Shown: positions 6,140 through 6,316 of the stretch, in pieces | Numbering within the stretch: the first letter of the stretch is position 1 | Layout: the number at the start of each line of letters is the position of its first letter | Position numbers and translations under genes: made by a program | Notes under the pieces: generated by a model | The model's database searches: none | What the model was told of the DNA's origin: nothing | The model's input: only the letters and a program-made list of their open reading frames with translations | Origin: CAYRML01 sp964425485 | GTDB lineage: Bacteria > Bacillota > Dehalobacteriia > UBA4068 | Direction of reading: 5' to 3' | Assembly: GCA_964425485.1 (NCBI GenBank) | Contig: CAYRML010000076.1 | Span: 1-6,316 of the forward strand | Length of the DNA: 6,316 nt

Positions 6140-6174
6140 AAATATAAAAGAGCCCTCAGGGCTCTTTTATATTT
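6140..6174 (+). terminator. Strong intrinsic terminator after the LEA-like gene
   Basis: A 16-bp perfect stem (6140-6155 with 6159-6174) has a GAGCCC/GGGCTC core, a 3-base TCA loop and long A and T flanks, starting 4 bases after the final TAA. It closes the protease/LEA unit and separates it from the next promoter. The symmetric A/T flanks would also allow termination from the other side. Confidence 0.9.
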
Positions 6175-6190
6175 TAAATTTGGAAAGACA

Positions 6191-6219
6191 TTGACATCTA
6201 TATGTAGTTCGGATATAAT
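6191..6219 (+). promoter_or_regulatory. Perfect-consensus sigma-A promoter
   Basis: TTGACA (6191-6196), a 17-base spacer and TATAAT (6214-6219) match the housekeeping consensus at every position. A start near 6226 gives a leader of about 50 bases. An 8-bp inverted repeat, ATCTATAT (6196-6203) and ATATAGAT (6233-6240), brackets the -10 and start site and could be an operator, though it is AT-rich. Confidence 0.85.
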
Positions 6220-6275
6220 TATTTTACACAATATATAGATTTCGAAGATAAAATAAAGGGAGGTTGGCGAGAGTA

Positions 6276-6316
6276 GTGATCTTTGAAGAAAAAGTTCCGG
6301 CCGCATGGTCGAAAAT
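6276..6316 (+). CDS. Start of an unidentified gene, cut by the right edge
   Basis: A GTG at 6276 opens a frame reading MIFEEKVPAAWSK to the window end. AAAGGGAGG (6255-6263) lies 12 bases upstream, slightly long but strong, and the perfect promoter at 6191-6219 needs a gene here. An in-frame TTG at 6264 touches the binding site and is unlikely as a start. Thirteen residues are too few to identify the product. Confidence 0.5.
   Translation, partial: MIFEEKVPAAWSK

Noticed and set aside
5848..6306. 152-codon minus-strand ORF across the LEA-like gene, terminator and next promoter
   Set aside because: Its length comes from the repetitive codons of the opposite strand. The product is low-complexity Ser/Ala/Leu, and it runs through a strong terminator and a perfect promoter that serve + strand genes.

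Overview
The window looks like chromosomal DNA from a spore-forming, low-to-moderate GC Firmicute. The evidence is a pdxS-pdxT pyridoxal phosphate synthase pair, a cotJC spore-coat type manganese-catalase-like gene, strong AGGAGG-type ribosome binding sites, and AT-rich intergenic regions with intrinsic terminators. A Negativicutes-type host (Sporomusa/Pelosinus-like) is a guess from general protein flavour and is not demonstrated. No rRNA, tRNA, CRISPR array, transposase or phage gene was seen. It reads as ordinary vertically inherited chromosome.

Layout. Positions 1-1318 hold the 3' part of pdxS (about 47 N-terminal residues lie outside the window) and complete pdxT, one base apart on the + strand. 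A bidirectional terminator (about 1350-1377) separates them from a convergent minus-strand gene (1409-2089) for a secreted lipoprotein with two copies of an unassigned beta-rich repeat. A 286-base divergent intergenic region carries candidate promoters for the lipoprotein gene and for cotJC (2376-2948). cotJC stands alone, without the usual cotJA and cotJB, and its promoter resembles those read by the mother-cell sporulation sigma factors. After a strong terminator (2955-2998), a vegetative-type promoter leads into an 816-residue Lon-family ATP-dependent protease of the soluble LonC/AAA_32 type (3138-5588).

Only 32 bases downstream is a small gene for an 11-residue-repeat, group 3 LEA-like protein. 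Its reading frame is interrupted by a TAA at 5849-5851. The same frame and the same 11-residue repeat register continue to 6136, so two short ORFs (5621-5851 and 5891-6136) are best read as one 171-codon gene broken by a nonsense codon, or by a sequencing error. A strong terminator (6140-6174) closes this unit. A perfect-consensus housekeeping promoter (TTGACA, 17 bases, TATAAT) then starts a new gene that runs off the right edge.

Functionally, pdxST makes vitamin B6 cofactor. cotJC points to spore formation or peroxide defence. The protease plus LEA-like unit suggests protein quality control or desiccation/stress protection, which is inference. The most notable observations are the nonsense-interrupted LEA-like gene, the lone cotJC with a sporulation-type promoter, and the protease/LEA pairing. 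I found no clear evidence of a wholly new biological system.
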